Shown: positions 12,523 to 14,033 of the stretch, piece by piece | How the letters are laid out: every line of letters starts with the position of its first letter | How positions within the stretch are numbered: position 1 is the first letter of the stretch | DNA from: Thermoplasmatota archaeon | Lineage (GTDB): Archaea > Thermoplasmatota > Penumbrarchaeia > Penumbrarchaeales > Penumbrarchaeaceae | Assembly: GCA_030600725.1 (NCBI GenBank) | Contig: JAUVLN010000022.1 | Location: forward strand, 1-14,033 | Length of the DNA: 14,033 nt | Direction: 5' to 3' | Made by a program: the position numbers and the translations under genes | Notes under the pieces: model-generated | Told to the model about the DNA's origin: nothing | Seen by the model: only the letters and a program-made list of their open reading frames with translations | Database searches by the model: none

Positions 12523-14033
12523 ATGTTCTGCAACCAGTGTCAGGAAACAGTTGGAAATGTCGGCTGCACGATCGGGGGAGTATGCGGTAAGAAGCAGGTC
12601 GTTGCCGACCTTCAGGATCTGATGATACACACCATAAGGGGCGTATCCTACTTTCAGAGCCTGATAAGAAAGGAAGGGGTTAACGCAAGGGATGCGAATA
12701 TGATCATCATGGAATCGCTCTTTGCAACGATCACGAATGCAAATTTCGACAGAAATAGGATGATCGATTTCATCAGGCGCGCCAACGGGGTCCGGGATCA
12801 GTTGAGGTCTGACCTGGAGGCAAAGGGCCACACTTTTTCGGACCTTCCCGATCATGCGACCTGGACATTTACTACTGAGGATGATGCGGAAGAGAAGTCC
12901 AGGACGATCGGGCATCTATCCATCGAGAACGAGGATATCAGGTCGCTTTCCACCCTACTTCTCTACGGATTGAAAGGCATTGCCGCATATGCTGAGCATG
13001 CGTTCACCCTTGATTTCGAGGACGAATCGATATTCGAGTTCATGAACCGGAGCCTGCTCGCATACAGGGACCCGGATGCGGAGATGGATATGCTCCTTGG
13101 GCTCGTGATGGAGTGCGGTGAGGTCGGGGTCAAGACCATGGCGCTTATCGACGAGGCGAATACTTCCAAATATGGCGTTCCAACACCTCACAGCGTGAAA
13201 CTTGGCGTTGGGAAGAGGCCGGGCGTCCTGATATCGGGGCACGATCTGAAGGACCTAGAGGAGCTTCTGGAACAGACGAAAGATAGTGGGGTAGATGTCT
13301 ATACGCACGGTGAGATGCTTCCCGCAAATTACTATCCTTTCTTCGAGAAGTACGACCATCTGATAGGCAACTACGGCGGGGCATGGTACAAGCAGACCAA
13401 GGACTTCGATACCTTCAACGGCCCGGCACTTCTTACAACCAACTGTCTGGTGCCACCTCCTGCATCATATCGGGATCGGGTCTATACCACCGGAACGGTG
13501 GGATTCGATGGGGTGAACCACATACCTGACAGGGAAGTGGGAAAAACGAAGGATTTCTCCACCATCATAGAACATGCGAAGAGATGCGAGCCCCCGCAGG
13601 AGATCGAGACCGGGGAGATCGTCGGCGGATTCAACCACAGGACGCTGTGGGACCTCAAGGACAAGATCATAGAGGCCGTACAGTCGGGGAAGATCAAGAG
13701 GTTCTTTGTGATGGCCGGATGCGACGGGAGGCACCCATCGAGAGAATATTATACTGAGTTCGCAAAGGCCCTTCCGAAGGAGGCCGTGATCCTCACTGCA
13801 GGATGTGCCAAGTATCGATACAACAAGGTGGTCACCGATGACATCGACGGGATCCCAAGGGTCATAGACGCAGGCCAGTGCAACGACTCATACTCCCTGG
13901 CGCTGTTCGCCATAAAACTTGCAGAGGAACTGGGCGTGGACGTCAACGACCTTCCCATCTCCTACAACATCGCGTGGTACGAGCAGAAGGCGGTCCTGGT
14001 CCTTCTTGCCCTCCTCCACCTTGGTGTCAAGAA
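12523..14033 (+). CDS. hcp: Hybrid-cluster protein (hydroxylamine/NO reductase type), right end missing
   Basis: 503 codons are visible with no stop; about 45 more are expected from the usual length. The N-terminal cysteines Cys3, Cys6, Cys15 and Cys21 (MFCNQCQETVG, CTIGGVC) match the class I [4Fe-4S] site. All hybrid-cluster ligands are present: His240, Glu264, Cys308, Cys400 (the persulfide position, MAGCDG), Cys428, Cys453 (AGQCND), Glu487 and Lys489 (WYEQKAV). Hcp carries the unusual 4Fe-2O-2S cluster and acts in nitrosative stress as an NO reductase and S-nitrosylase, with hydroxylamine reduction in vitro. The length indicates a full-size form, not the shortened form common in thermophiles and many archaea. 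The start has GGAG eight bases upstream. It diverges from the HxlR-family regulator; no Hcr-type reductase is visible. Confidence 0.97.
   Translation, partial: MFCNQCQETVGNVGCTIGGVCGKKQVVADLQDLMIHTIRGVSYFQSLIRKEGVNARDANMIIMESLFATITNANFDRNRMIDFIRRANGVRDQLRSDLEAKGHTFSDLPDHATWTFTTEDDAEEKSRTIGHLSIENEDIRSLSTLLLYGLKGIAAYAEHAFTLDFEDESIFEFMNRSLLAYRDPDAEMDMLLGLVMECGEVGVKTMALIDEANTSKYGVPTPHSVKLGVGKRPGVLISGHDLKDLEELLEQTKDSGVDVYTHGEMLPANYYPFFEKYDHLIGNYGGAWYKQTKDFDTFNGPALLTTNCLVPPPASYRDRVYTTGTVGFDGVNHIPDREVGKTKDFSTIIEHAKRCEPPQEIETGEIVGGFNHRTLWDLKDKIIEAVQSGKIKRFFVMAGCDGRHPSREYYTEFAKALPKEAVILTAGCAKYRYNKVVTDDIDGIPRVIDAGQCNDSYSLALFAIKLAEELGVDVNDLPISYNIAWYEQKAVLVLLALLHLGVK

Noticed and set aside
12445..12915. 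N-terminal extension of the HxlR-family protein to 279 residues
   Set aside because: The extension is antisense to the conserved start of hcp and resembles no part of the HxlR family.
1..14033. CRISPR array, rRNA, intact tRNA or insertion sequence
   Set aside because: I found no regularly spaced direct repeats, no rRNA-like stretches, no foldable tRNA and no transposase with paired ends.

Overview
This window looks archaeal, most likely a Thermoplasmata-type euryarchaeon; the lineage is an inference from gene content. Evidence: TATA elements lie 24-28 bases before start codons that have almost no leader (genes at 971, 11453, 12444). Other starts have GGAGG-like ribosome sites. Secreted proteins end in a PGF-CTERM-like archaeosortase signal (Asp-rich linker, PG motif, hydrophobic helix, Arg cluster). 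Arginine is written mostly AGG/AGA. Of twelve complete genes, ten end in TGA, two in TAA and none in TAG.

Layout. Bases 1-960 are AT-rich and hold only broken reading frames. Then come a DUF2238-type membrane protein (971-1663), a tandem-hairpin intergenic stretch, and a secreted protein with a C-terminal sorting tail (1875-3095). The stranded tail of a second such protein (3119-3289, minus) faces it. A flavodoxin-like protein (minus) diverges from a tiny, extremely acidic ORF, with a 10-bp inverted repeat between them. A large membrane protein with an external domain (4263-5714) and a DUF401 permease (5840-7036) follow.

The metabolic core is a two-[4Fe-4S]-type protein (minus, 7040-7852) of a family often found beside hcp. 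It diverges from a bioY-birA biotin operon. A GTTAAC-N16-GTTAAC inverted repeat over the predicted bioY transcription start looks like a biotin operator for the downstream bifunctional BirA, so the operon probably regulates itself.

Next, on the minus strand, is an AlbA_2 (Schlafen-type) / ATPase / winged-helix protein. It is intact except for one in-frame TAG at codon 149; the frame is not shifted. A small signal-peptide membrane protein follows. An HxlR-family regulator (minus) with four cysteines diverges from hcp, the hybrid-cluster protein, which runs off the right edge with all eight hybrid-cluster ligand residues in view. Hcp, the HxlR regulator and the iron-sulfur protein plausibly form a nitrosative/oxidative stress response.

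The most unusual signals are the in-frame amber codon together with the absence of TAG terminators, the biotin operator, the cysteine-bearing HxlR sharing a promoter region with hcp, and the stranded sorting tail.
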